A DNA stretch of 64,000 nucleotides from Roseateles subflavus. GTDB taxonomy: Bacteria > Pseudomonadota > Gammaproteobacteria > Burkholderiales > Burkholderiaceae_C. The stretch covers positions 682,001-746,000 of the forward strand of contig NZ_JASVDS010000002.1 of assembly GCF_030285365.1 (NCBI RefSeq), read 5' to 3'. The position numbers and the translations under genes were made by a program. The notes under the pieces were generated by a model that saw nothing but the letters and a program-made list of their open reading frames with translations, did not search any database and was not told the DNA's origin. Below, piece after piece: positions 24,575 to 33,402 of this stretch (the stretch's first letter is position 1; the number at the start of each line of letters is the position of its first letter).

Positions 24575-26803
24575 TTGCCCGACATCGAGACGGCGCCGCT
24601 GCACCGGCGCGACATGAAGCGGCTGCACTCTCGCGAACTCTACAAAGAGCTCGCTTCGGAAATCAGGCACATCCTGCATTCCGTCGAGGCGCTGCAGGAG
24701 GACCCGCAGGCCAACGGCGTCAAGCGCACCGTCAATGCCGTCCTGGAGCCCCTCAGCCAGGAGTCGGAGGCCCGCATCCAGGAGCTGGCGCGCAACGCGG
24801 AGTGGGACACCTTCGTCATCGGCTTCTATGGCGAGACGAACGCCGGCAAGTCGACGGTCGTCGAGACGCTGCGCATCCTCCTCGGCGAAGCCGGCAAGCT
24901 GGACGAGCGGCGCGCCTTTCGTGAGATCCAGGAGCGATACGGACTGAGCGCTGACTCGCTTCGTCAGGCGCAGCTTGAGGTCGAGACGGCCGCGCAGGCC
25001 TGCGAGGACTGCACGCAGGCCCACGCCCGGGAGCAGGCCGAGCGCGAGGGGGAGGTCGAGGCCGCCTCGGCCGAGCTGCGTGCCACGGCCTCCGAGATGG
25101 CGCGTCGGCGCGCCGCGATGAACCGATGGCAGCGCTTCCTGGCCCTGTTCCGGCAGGATCCGGCGGCCGCGGTGCTGCTGCAGAAGACGCAGCGCCTGAA
25201 GGCCGCCGAGGCGGCGCTGGCGCAGGCGCTGGACAGCCATCAGGCCCGGATCAGCGGTCTGCGCGATGTGCTGGCGTCCCGGCAGCAGGCGCTGGACGGA
25301 CGCCGCGCGCAGCTGGACTTGCTGCTGCCCCATGCCGACGGTCGCATCATCGGGAACGGGCGATCGGACTTCACGCTCCAGTCTCAGCTCTACCGCTTCG
25401 AGGTCCAGGGGCAGCGCTTCGCGTTGATCGACGTGCCGGGGATCGAGGGGAGCGAAGGCAAGGTCGAGCAGGCCATCTGGGAGGCGGTGCAGAAGGCTCA
25501 CGCCGTGTTCTACGTGACGCCCAAGCCCGCCGCGCCCCAGAAGGGGGAGGACGGCAAGCCGGGCACGCTGGAGAAGATCAAGCGTCATCTCGGGGACCAG
25601 ACGGAGGGCTGGACGCTCTACAACAAGGGCGCGACGAATCCGATGGCCTTGAGCGCGCCGGAGCTCCTGAATGCCGACGAGCAGCGCAGCCTCGCGGACC
25701 TGGACAGAAAGCTCCGGGAGCAGCTGGGATCGCACTACGCCAGAACGCTGTCCATCAGTGCCCGGCCGGCCTTTCTGGCCGTCGCGGAGTGCCTCGTCCC
25801 CGGGGGGACCGACGCCGCCACCCGGGACAAGTTCCTCGGCAAGTTCGACCGCGACAGCCTCCTGGCGAAGTCGAACCTGCCGGCATTGGTCGATCTGCTG
25901 TCCGGCCCGCTCGTCAAGGGCCAGCAGGACAAGATCATGCGATCCAATCTCTTCAAGGGTCGCCAGCTGGTCCATCGGACGCTGGCGGGCATCGAAGGCA
26001 TCTACGAGGACCATCTGAAGCCCTTCAAGGCCGAGCTGGCGGTGGTCGTGAAGGACTCGACGCAACAGATGGACCTGAGCGTCCGTGCGCTGTCCACCCG
26101 GCTGGACAACGTGGCCTCCGCAGCGGTCCGGCAGTTCATCAAGGCGCTGCGCGAGGATGCCTATGACTACATCGACGGCGATGTGAGCAACGACGCGCTC
26201 CGCAGCTACTTCGCGGACGCTCGGGACCGGCGGATGGCCGAGGCGACGGCCAGCCTGACGTCCGCCCTGGAGCACGAGTTCGCGTCATTCCGGGAGGAGG
26301 TGGCGGATGCGCTGGAACGCTTCCGCGACTTCGCGAACGACCTGCAGTCCTCGTTCGGGTCCATCCGGATCGCCGGCTCGACGGCGCCGCTGAAGCTCGA
26401 CCTGAGTCAGGGCATCGACTGGACCGGCCTGATCTCCACGGCCATCGGCGGCCTGCTGCTGGCATGGAATCCGGGGGGCTGGCTCATCCTCGCCACGGGC
26501 ATCGCGACGGTGCTGCTCGGCCTCGCGAAGTCCTTCATCGGATTCTTCAGCAGCGACTACAAGAAGGCCCAGCAGTGCAAGGCCATCGACCAGCAGCTCG
26601 ACTCGATGCGCGGCTCGCTGCTGGAGGGCATTCGCGCGGATCTCAAGCGCAGCGTCGAGTCCGTCGAGTCGGAGATGGAGACCATGAAGGCCGCGATGCG
26701 CGTGCCGCTGGAGAACGCGACGGCGCTCAACAAGATCGTGAAGCGTTCGATCGACAAACTGAAACTGCTTGCCGCCTCGATGGCGGCGCCGGGAGACATC
26801 TGA
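24575..26803 (+). CDS. Dynamin-like GTPase A (large membrane-remodelling GTPase)
   Basis: About 742 residues. GTPase motifs: P-loop G86-ETNAGKST94, G3 DVPG at 286-289, and a YNKG in the G4 position near 350. The G1-to-G3 distance is unusually long because an Ala/Glu-rich coiled coil (roughly residues 110-240) is inserted. A hydrophobic segment at about 615-658 (TGLISTAIGGLLLAWNPGGW, then ILATGIATVLLG) looks like the membrane paddle of bacterial dynamins. The start is uncertain: TTG 24575 has AGGGAA upstream; ATG 24614 is an alternative 13 codons later. Its stop overlaps the next start (TGATG), so the two GTPases are translationally coupled. Paired dynamin-like genes are characteristic of this family, including LeoABC/Eleos. 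Confidence 0.85.
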   Translation: MPDIETAPLHRRDMKRLHSRELYKELASEIRHILHSVEALQEDPQANGVKRTVNAVLEPLSQESEARIQELARNAEWDTFVIGFYGETNAGKSTVVETLRILLGEAGKLDERRAFREIQERYGLSADSLRQAQLEVETAAQACEDCTQAHAREQAEREGEVEAASAELRATASEMARRRAAMNRWQRFLALFRQDPAAAVLLQKTQRLKAAEAALAQALDSHQARISGLRDVLASRQQALDGRRAQLDLLLPHADGRIIGNGRSDFTLQSQLYRFEVQGQRFALIDVPGIEGSEGKVEQAIWEAVQKAHAVFYVTPKPAAPQKGEDGKPGTLEKIKRHLGDQTEGWTLYNKGATNPMALSAPELLNADEQRSLADLDRKLREQLGSHYARTLSISARPAFLAVAECLVPGGTDAATRDKFLGKFDRDSLLAKSNLPALVDLLSGPLVKGQQDKIMRSNLFKGRQLVHRTLAGIEGIYEDHLKPFKAELAVVVKDSTQQMDLSVRALSTRLDNVASAAVRQFIKALREDAYDYIDGDVSNDALRSYFADARDRRMAEATASLTSALEHEFASFREEVADALERFRDFANDLQSSFGSIRIAGSTAPLKLDLSQGIDWTGLISTAIGGLLLAWNPGGWLILATGIATVLLGLAKSFIGFFSSDYKKAQQCKAIDQQLDSMRGSLLEGIRADLKRSVESVESEMETMKAAMRVPLENATALNKIVKRSIDKLKLLAASMAAPGDI

Positions 26804-28515
26804 TGGAAGCAACACTGCAGGCCTTCAAACAGCAGCAGGACCAGGCGGCGTCGCTGCTGCACAAGCTCAAGGCCTTCCTCGAGCAGGGGGCCCAGGCGGG
26901 CATCCCCGTCGATCCGTCCTTGACCGAGAAGGTCGAGGCGGCCCTTCGCGAGACGCAGTCCGGCCGGCTCAAGATCGCGCTGATCGGCGGCTTCTCCGAG
27001 GGGAAGACGTCCATTGCGGCGGCGTGGCTGGGCCGGCTCGACCGCTCGACGATGAAGATCAGCCATGAGGAATCGTCCGACGCCGTCGCCAGCTACGTCG
27101 TCGGCGAGGACATCGTCATCTTCGACACCCCGGGGCTGTTCGGCTTCAAGGAGAAGACCAGCGCCGACCGCGAGGATGCCGAGCGCTACAAGGACATCAC
27201 GCGGAAGTACATCAGCGAAGCTCACCTGGTGATCTACGTGATGGATCCCAAGAACCCCATCAAGGAGAGCCACCGCGACGAGCTGGAGTGGCTGTTCCGC
27301 GCGCTGAACCTGCTGCCCCGCACGGTCTTTGTGCTCAGCCGGTTCGACATCGTGGCCGATGTCGAGGACGCGGACGACTTTGCGCGCCATCTCGAGGTCA
27401 AGCGGGCCATGGTGGCGAAGCGCCTCGGAGAGCTGATCCATCTGACGCCCGCGGAGCAGCAGTCGCTGGCCATCGTCGCGGTCGCCGCGAATCCCTTCGA
27501 CCTGGGGATCGAGCACTGGCTGTCGAACCGGGACCAGTTCCAGCAGCTCTCCCACATCGAGGCGTTGCGTCGGGAGACCAGCGCCGCGGTCGAGAGAAAC
27601 GGCGGCACACTGGCCGTGGCCCTGGCCGCCAAGCAGTCCATCATCCGGGACGTCCTGGTCAAGGAACTGCCCGTGGCCGTCCAGGCCGATGAGCAGATCG
27701 GCGCCGAAGTCGAGAAGCTCGAGGAGGCCAACCGCCGGCTCAAGAAGCAGCTGGTCAGCGTCCATGCCCGGATCCAGGACGTCCGCAAGGGCCTGCGCGA
27801 CTTCGTCACGTCCTACTTCACCGATCTGATCCTGCAGGCGAAGCGGGTGGACCAGGAGACCTTTGCCGAGTTCTTCGAGCGCGAGATCGGCAACGAAGGC
27901 GTGGTCCTGGCATCGAGGCTGCAGAGCGAGTTCGAGCAGCAGATGTCGTCGGTGAAGCTGGAGCTGAGCAATCTGCAGATCGGCGTCGAGTCGGAGATCA
28001 ACCACTTCAACACCCGGGTGCGCTCGATGGGCAAGCAGGGCGTCAACTACCTGATCGGCCAGAAGCTGATCAACGGCCAGACCATCCTCGCCACCCGCGA
28101 CGGCATCGTCTCGATCGCCAAGGTGGTCGGGGTCGACCTGGCCAAGGTGCTCAAGTTCAAGCCCTGGGGGGCGGTGAACCTGGCCAAGACCGTGAATGGC
28201 CTCCTCGTGGTGGTGGGGCTGGCCATCGAGGTCTGGGATCTGTGGGAGAGCAACCAGCGGGAGAAGGCCTTCCAGGCGTCGATTGCCAAGCTCATCGAGA
28301 ACTTTGAGACGCAGCGCGCCGAGTTGCTCAGCATGCTGGCCAGCGATGACTTCGCGAGCCGCTTCTTCGCCGAATACGAGGATCTGGAGAGGCAGGCCCA
28401 GGGGATCGCCACCGAGCTGGAGGCCCGCGAGGCGAGGCGCCAGGAGTTCAAGGCCTGGCGAGGTCAGGCCGAGGCGCTCGATGTGGAGTTCAGGATGGTC
28501 CAGGCGCCTCGCTGA
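26803..28515 (+). CDS. Dynamin-like GTPase B (LeoA-like)
   Basis: 570 residues, close to the size of ETEC LeoA. GTPase motifs: P-loop G62-GFSEGKTS70, switch residue Thr in SHEESSDA (weak), G3 D108-TPG111, and LSRFD near 180 in the G4 position (SRFD replaces NKxD). The C-terminal half is largely helical with heptads (KLEEANRRLKKQLVSVHARI) and contains a hydrophobic stretch about 456-482 (VNLAKTVNGLLVVVGLAIEV). Such helices usually form the stalk and membrane-binding tip. Start ATG 26803 overlaps the stop of GTPase A. Likely acts with it as a heteromeric membrane-associated machine. Confidence 0.85.
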   Translation: MEATLQAFKQQQDQAASLLHKLKAFLEQGAQAGIPVDPSLTEKVEAALRETQSGRLKIALIGGFSEGKTSIAAAWLGRLDRSTMKISHEESSDAVASYVVGEDIVIFDTPGLFGFKEKTSADREDAERYKDITRKYISEAHLVIYVMDPKNPIKESHRDELEWLFRALNLLPRTVFVLSRFDIVADVEDADDFARHLEVKRAMVAKRLGELIHLTPAEQQSLAIVAVAANPFDLGIEHWLSNRDQFQQLSHIEALRRETSAAVERNGGTLAVALAAKQSIIRDVLVKELPVAVQADEQIGAEVEKLEEANRRLKKQLVSVHARIQDVRKGLRDFVTSYFTDLILQAKRVDQETFAEFFEREIGNEGVVLASRLQSEFEQQMSSVKLELSNLQIGVESEINHFNTRVRSMGKQGVNYLIGQKLINGQTILATRDGIVSIAKVVGVDLAKVLKFKPWGAVNLAKTVNGLLVVVGLAIEVWDLWESNQREKAFQASIAKLIENFETQRAELLSMLASDDFASRFFAEYEDLERQAQGIATELEAREARRQEFKAWRGQAEALDVEFRMVQAPR

Positions 28516-28562
28516 CCCCGGGCCTCTACACTGGCCCGCCTGCCACCCCCGAGGAACTGCCC

Positions 28563-29129
28563 GTGCCGACGCTCGACCCTGACATCCTGAATGACATCGA
28601 CCTGCTGGTTCGCGGCGGCTTCGAGGATCGGGACCGGATCGTCGAGATCCTCACCGAGGAGATGTACGAGCCGGGCGAGCTCGACGCGGACGTGGTGGCG
28701 TCCGCCGTGGAGGCCGCCGTTGCCAGACACGCGCTCGACCAGCAGTCCTGGCCCGCCGTGACCGACTGCGATCGCCTGGACGCCGTCTTCTCGAGCCTGG
28801 AGGGGAAGGGGCTCATCGCCCTGCAGTTCGCCGGCCATACGCAGAGCGACGGGTTCGATGATGTGTCCGAGGTCTACCAGGACCACCCGGACCGGGCCGC
28901 GGTCATCGGCTACTGCTTCTATCACTCGCAGGACCTGGAGCGCGCGGTGCGCGGCGAGGGCCTGTACCTGGCCTTCGGTTCGATGGACGCGAGCGAGACG
29001 TCGACCGGAGGGGCCCAGGTCGGGGCGCTGATTGCCGCCGAGCTGCGTGCCGCCGGCTTCGAGGTCCGCTGGAACGGCAGCGTCGATCAACGGATCTTCG
29101 TGCCGAGCATCGACTGGAAGCGTCGGTAA
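28563..29129 (+). CDS. DUF6891-like hypothetical protein, third gene of the dynamin cluster
   Basis: 188 residues. The acidic N-terminal part (DPDILNDIDLLVRGGFEDRD) is followed by an alpha/beta part with HTQSDGFDDVSEVY, IGYCFYHSQDLERAV and GLYLAFGSM, typical of proteins annotated DUF6891. That family call is from memory of the pattern and is tentative. The GTG start at 28563 has GAGGAA upstream and lies 47 bases after GTPase B, so it is probably in the same transcript. A strong terminator follows at 29180. Function unknown; a soluble partner or immunity-like factor of the GTPases is one possibility. Confidence 0.7.
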   Translation: MPTLDPDILNDIDLLVRGGFEDRDRIVEILTEEMYEPGELDADVVASAVEAAVARHALDQQSWPAVTDCDRLDAVFSSLEGKGLIALQFAGHTQSDGFDDVSEVYQDHPDRAAVIGYCFYHSQDLERAVRGEGLYLAFGSMDASETSTGGAQVGALIAAELRAAGFEVRWNGSVDQRIFVPSIDWKRR

Positions 29130-29179
29130 GGAACGAGCCCCTTGTCCGGCTGCCGCCCCGGCGGCCGGTTCAAAAAGTA

Positions 29180-29218
29180 GGCGGCGCCACTGCAGTCCTG
29201 CAATGGCGCCGCTTTCTC
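29180..29218 (+). terminator. Rho-independent terminator of the dynamin cluster
   Basis: GCGGCGCCA and TGGCGCCGC pair across a loop that itself contains TGCAG/CTGCA, followed by TTTCTCAT. It lies 50 bases after the last gene of the plus-strand cluster. Confidence 0.85.
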
Positions 29219-29293
29219 ATCGGGCCGGGTCAGCCCCGGCCCGTCTCCTCCTCACGCCCGGGGGCGTGATCCGTCACTCGGGTCGAGGCGCGC

Positions 29294-32041
29294 TCAGTAG
29301 CGCGTGCTCAGGCTCAGCCCGCTGAACGCCGCCTGGCCATGCACCGTCAGGTAGACGTAGCCCGGGGTGTAGACCGGCACCGTCACCGTCTCGGTGTTGC
29401 CGCTGCTCGTGGAGCGGTAGTTGTTGGCCGTCGGCGAGGCCCAGCCCTGGGTGTTGACGTAGAGGTCGGCGTTGCCGCTGCCGCCGCTGGTGCTGATGCT
29501 CAGCTGCACATTGGGCTTGTCGACGTAGATCCAGAAGTACTGCAGATCCCCCGCGGCGCCGGCCAGACCCGTGCGCACGCAGCCGTTGCTCATGCTGTCG
29601 GTGCGGGTCGGGCAGGTGGAGGGCACCGTGCCCGAGACCGACACCGGCAGCGAGGTCGTGGTCGAGAGGCCGCTGTTGTCCGTCACCTTGAGCTTGACGG
29701 TGTAGGTGCCGTTGGCCGCATAGGTCTTGGCCGGGTTGGCATACGTCGACGTGCTGCCGTCGCCGAAGTCCCACAGGCGGCTGGCGATGCTGCCGTCGGG
29801 GTCCGTCGAGGTGTCCGTGAAGTAGGCCGTCAGGCCGGTGGTGCCGACCTTGAACGAGGCCACGGGGGGCAGGGACGCCGGCGCCGACACGGTGACGACC
29901 TGGCTCGTGGTGGTGCTCAGATTGCTGTTGTCCGTCACCGTGAGCTTGACCGTGTAGCTGCCGGCGGCGGCGTAGGTCTTGCTGGGGTTGGCGGCGGTCG
30001 AGCTGCTGCCGTCACCGAAGCTCCAGACGCGGCTGGCGATGCTGCCGTCCGCGTCGGTCGAGGTGTCCGTGAAGCCGACGGTCAGGCCCGAGATGCTGGT
30101 CTTGAAGGACGCGACCGGGGCCTGCGACGTGGCGTTGCCGCAGTTGACGCCGGCCGTGCCGACCTGGCCCAGCCAGGTGCGGAACTCGGCGTCGTAGCGC
30201 GTGCCGATGGTGCTCTTGAGCAGCGTGCGCGCGCCGGTCCAGTCGCCCTTGCGGTAGAAGCCCAGCAGCGAGGTGACGTCCGCGCGGTGCTTCTCCAGCA
30301 TGAAGCTCACGGCCAGGTAGCCCCAGTTGTAGATGCGGGTCTGGTCGGCGTTGTCATAGGTGGTGTCGAACAGCGTGCTCAGGGCGTAGCGGTACGTGCC
30401 GGCCTCGGTGAGGGCGTTGCTGTAGCGCACGTTGCGGTAGCAGTACGACACGTGCTCGGCCAGGCCCTCGACCCACCAGACGGAGGGCTGTGTCATGCCG
30501 GCGCTGAAGTCGCCGTACATGTCGAAGCGGCCGTCGAGGTAGTGGGTGTACTCGTGGTTGAGGTTCCAGACCTCGAAGCTCGGCTTCACCCACTCGGCCT
30601 CGTAGGCATAGAAGCGCGGCACGTTGCCGGCCTGCGCGGGGTTGCCCTCGATGTACATGCCGCCGTTGTTGGTGCTGATGCCGAAGAGCGGGCCGGCGTA
30701 GTCCTGGTAGTCGTAGCTGCTGTCGAAGATCACCAGCTCGAGGCTGGTGTTGTTGTCATTGGCGACGGGCACGCGGCCGGTCTGCAGCTTGTTGTGGAAG
30801 TAGGCTTCCTCGTTGACGACGGACGTGCAGGTGGCGTTGAGGTCCGCGGCGCTCATGGACTGCGCGCGCAGCGTCAGGCTCGGGCTGCACACCTGCTTGA
30901 GCGGCAGGATGGCGGCCTCGGCGCGGGTCTTCCAGTTGCAGCTGCCGTAGGTGTTGCACTGGCCCGGATCGTAGTAGTCCGTCATGTCGGCAAGGCCGAC
31001 CCAGATGGCCTGGCTGGGCGTGCCCAGGCCGCTGCGGTTCATCAGGCCCTTCACCTGCGGACGGGTGGTCGGGAGCAGCGTCGGGTACTGCAGGAATCGC
31101 GAGAGTTCCCGGGCGGCATTGCTGACGAGGTAGCTCTCCGTGGTGCCGATCAGGCTCCAGTTGCGGTTGGCGAAATCGCTGACGGCCGTCTGCAGCGAGA
31201 CGTCGGACTTCACCAGCGCCTGGAAGTCGTCGTTCTGGTGGCCGCGCCACAGCACCGTGAAGGTGTTGTTGACGGCCGTCTTCATGTAGTACGAGCTGTT
31301 CCAGCTGCTCGTGTAGCTGCCCAGCAGGCGCTTCACGACGCTGCTGTAGCGCGCGTTCTCGGTCGAGGAGTCGATCAGGATGACGGACTCGGCCAGCACC
31401 TCGCCGTTGGCGTCGTTGGCCAGGAAGATGTTGGCATTGGCAAAGAGCGTGTCCAGCGCGCCACGCAGGGCGTTCTTGAGCGTGCTGCCGTAGGTGCCCA
31501 CCGAGGCGGTGTCGTTGTACTGCACGTAGTAGCCGGCGCGCAGGAAGAGGATCAGCTGCAGCAGGCCCGTGCCGTTGTTGCCTGCGTAACTGCCTGCGTA
31601 GGTCCGCAGGCCGTCTGCGACGCTGCGCATCTGGGTCTCGTTGAAGGTCTTCTGCGCCTCGGTGCCGCGCAGGCCGAAGAGCCCGTTGACGCAGTCAGCG
31701 GTGCTGGTGCGCACGGCCTCGACCAGGGCGGTGCCGGTGCGCGAGGTGAAGAGCGAGGCGTCACAGCTGGCGGTGGCGGCGGCCTTGCGGTCGGCGCTCA
31801 GGACGCTGCGGCGGGCGCTCTCGACGCGGGGCCGCGAGCGCTCGGCGGACACGGGCGGGCGCTCCTTCGCATCCTGCAGCTTCGACTCCGTGTGGCGGTG
31901 CAGCGCGTGCTGCTGGGGGGACTCCTGGATCTGCGGCATCGGGCCCTGGGGGCTCCGGTCGACCGCGTCGGCATGGGCCAGGGTCAGGGTCAGGCAAAAG
32001 GACATGGCGAGGCCAAGCCCCGTCAGAGTGGGGGTTCGCAT
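29294..32041 (-). CDS. Secreted microbial collagenase (peptidase M9) with two PKD domains and a PPC domain
   Basis: 915 residues. A signal peptide (GLGLAMSFCLTLTLAHADA) precedes an M9 N-terminal activator region (about 90-400) and the zinc peptidase domain with H496-EYTH500 and the downstream EGLAEH glutamate near 528. Two PKD repeats follow (PVASFKTSISGLTVGFTDTS and PVASFKVGTTGLTAYFTDTS, both with WxFGDGSSST-type cores), then a pre-peptidase C-terminal domain (NADLYVNTQGWASPTANNYR) that often helps bind substrate. It should cleave collagen or gelatin outside the cell. The domain order is that of Vibrio-type collagenases. It stands alone between two terminators. Confidence 0.95.
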   Translation of the reverse strand: MRTPTLTGLGLAMSFCLTLTLAHADAVDRSPQGPMPQIQESPQQHALHRHTESKLQDAKERPPVSAERSRPRVESARRSVLSADRKAAATASCDASLFTSRTGTALVEAVRTSTADCVNGLFGLRGTEAQKTFNETQMRSVADGLRTYAGSYAGNNGTGLLQLILFLRAGYYVQYNDTASVGTYGSTLKNALRGALDTLFANANIFLANDANGEVLAESVILIDSSTENARYSSVVKRLLGSYTSSWNSSYYMKTAVNNTFTVLWRGHQNDDFQALVKSDVSLQTAVSDFANRNWSLIGTTESYLVSNAARELSRFLQYPTLLPTTRPQVKGLMNRSGLGTPSQAIWVGLADMTDYYDPGQCNTYGSCNWKTRAEAAILPLKQVCSPSLTLRAQSMSAADLNATCTSVVNEEAYFHNKLQTGRVPVANDNNTSLELVIFDSSYDYQDYAGPLFGISTNNGGMYIEGNPAQAGNVPRFYAYEAEWVKPSFEVWNLNHEYTHYLDGRFDMYGDFSAGMTQPSVWWVEGLAEHVSYCYRNVRYSNALTEAGTYRYALSTLFDTTYDNADQTRIYNWGYLAVSFMLEKHRADVTSLLGFYRKGDWTGARTLLKSTIGTRYDAEFRTWLGQVGTAGVNCGNATSQAPVASFKTSISGLTVGFTDTSTDADGSIASRVWSFGDGSSSTAANPSKTYAAAGSYTVKLTVTDNSNLSTTTSQVVTVSAPASLPPVASFKVGTTGLTAYFTDTSTDPDGSIASRLWDFGDGSTSTYANPAKTYAANGTYTVKLKVTDNSGLSTTTSLPVSVSGTVPSTCPTRTDSMSNGCVRTGLAGAAGDLQYFWIYVDKPNVQLSISTSGGSGNADLYVNTQGWASPTANNYRSTSSGNTETVTVPVYTPGYVYLTVHGQAAFSGLSLSTRY

Positions 32042-32293
32042 AGGACGGTTCCGATTCAGTTAGAGGGGGGGAGGGCACCCGGTCGGCCGGACCGGGTGCC
32101 ACCAGCTCGCCGAGGGCAACGAGCCGCACATCAGCAGTCCTGCGTAGCACAACTCCCTACATCTGCTGATGAAGATATATTTGACGTACACAACAAATAT
32201 TTAACAAGAGGGAATCCCTGATGCGCGGGTGACGGTTTGTATCGTCATGCGCCAGTTGGCCCAGGGCGGCGTGGTGTGCGCTTGTAAACGAGC
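32042..32293 (-). promoter_or_regulatory. Upstream region of collagenase with inverted repeat and AT-rich tract
   Basis: ATCAGCAG (32130-32137) and CTGCTGAT (32163-32170) form an 8-base inverted repeat with a 25-base spacer. Next to it a strongly AT-rich tract (32171-32212) stands out in this GC-rich genome. Together they are a likely promoter and operator for the collagenase, which is transcribed away from this point. Confidence 0.5.
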
Positions 32294-32325
32294 GCGCCCT
32301 CGGGAGCCGGTGCTCTCGAGGGCGC
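32294..32325 (-). terminator. Possible terminator hairpin after ybiB
   Basis: GCGCCCTCG and CGAGGGCGC pair with an inner GAGC/GCTC extension around a CGGT loop, a very stable hairpin. On the minus strand only a short TTT follows, so it may need another factor. It lies about 150 bases past the ybiB stop. The 32326-32474 remainder shows no gene. Confidence 0.5.
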
Positions 32326-32474
32326 AGGGGCGGTGGCCGGGGGATCGGGCGCGTCGGTGGGCAGGGCGTGGCGGAACAGTTGGTAACCAACACGCGGCCG
32401 GTGGAGGCCGGGAGGACCGGCGCGTGAGGCGGGAGGGCCGCCGGGGCGTCAGCGGGCCGAGGCCGGTGCCGGAC

Positions 32475-33398
32475 TCAGGCCCGGGCCAGCGCCTCGAGGG
32501 CGTCCACCTGCTCGACGATGCGGGCCGGCAGCGGGGCGTCCTGGGTGAGCAGGGTGCGGACGAGGGCGGCGTTGTCCGCCGTGGCCGCCTGCTCGAACAG
32601 CGGCTGGGCGAGGTCGTCGTCGCTGGTCTGCAGCTCCGTGCTGCCGTCGGGACCGAAGCGGCGCATCCAGGCCTTGCGGCGCAGGTGGGCATGCGCCTCG
32701 CCCTCGCAGGCCCGCATCAGGAGCGCCTGCCCGCCGCTGTCGCGGCACAGCGCGGGGAGGGCCTCGGTCATGCTGTCGAGGTATTCCGGGTGGGTGACCG
32801 CGACCACGCGCAGGCTGCGCCCGGGGGCCGGGTCGAGCAGCTTGGCCATGATGTGCGCGCTGTTGCGCACGCCCAGCCGGGTGCGCAGCGCCATCATCGC
32901 GTCCAGCCCGGGGCACAGCAGGGGCAGCGGAGCGACGGCCAGGCGGCGCGCCTGCAGCTGCTGTTCGATCTCGGCCAGACTGCCGGCGCGACGCAGGTCG
33001 AGGGCATCCAGCAGGGCGAAGGAGTCGACGCGGTTGTCGAAGTCGTGCCGGCCGTGGATCAGCACCGGCACGCCTCGCCGGGCCAGCAGCAGGGCCACCA
33101 GCGGCATCAGGTTGGCCAGCTTGCGCGCGCCGTTGAGCGCCGGCAGCACCACGAGGCGGGGGCCGTCGGGGACGTGGACCCGGGCCGTGCGCGCCTGCAG
33201 GGCGTCGTGGAAGCCGAGCACCTCGTCGCAGCTCTCGCCCTTGATGCGCAGGGCAATCAGGAGCGCGCCCAGCTCCATGTCCGGCACCCGGCCGTCGAGG
33301 AGGTCCCCGAACAGGGCGGCGGCAGGGGCGCGCTCGAGGCTGCGGGCGCCGCGAGCGCCGCGCCCGACTTCCTTGATGAGCGCGCCGTAGTGCGACAT
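32475..33398 (-). CDS. ybiB: DNA-binding protein YbiB (TrpD2-like)
   Basis: 307 residues of the anthranilate-phosphoribosyltransferase fold: FGDLLDGRVPDMELGALLIALRIKGES at the N-terminus is the helical domain of the TrpD family, and KLANLMPLVALLLARRGVPVLIHG the phosphate-loop region. The family's catalytic GTGGD phosphoribosyl motif is not present in its TrpD form (VLPALNGARKLANL occupies it), matching YbiB/TrpD2, which binds nucleic acid rather than making tryptophan. It is an SOS-linked protein in E. coli. It starts only 4 bases after the dsbA-like gene stop, so the two are probably co-transcribed. Confidence 0.85.
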   Translation of the reverse strand: MSHYGALIKEVGRGARGARSLERAPAAALFGDLLDGRVPDMELGALLIALRIKGESCDEVLGFHDALQARTARVHVPDGPRLVVLPALNGARKLANLMPLVALLLARRGVPVLIHGRHDFDNRVDSFALLDALDLRRAGSLAEIEQQLQARRLAVAPLPLLCPGLDAMMALRTRLGVRNSAHIMAKLLDPAPGRSLRVVAVTHPEYLDSMTEALPALCRDSGGQALLMRACEGEAHAHLRRKAWMRRFGPDGSTELQTSDDDLAQPLFEQAATADNAALVRTLLTQDAPLPARIVEQVDALEALARA

Positions 33399-33402
33399 GG
33401 GC

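Noticed and set aside
32042-32293. Riboswitch upstream of the collagenase
   Set aside because: Only a short inverted repeat is present; no known riboswitch core was recognised.
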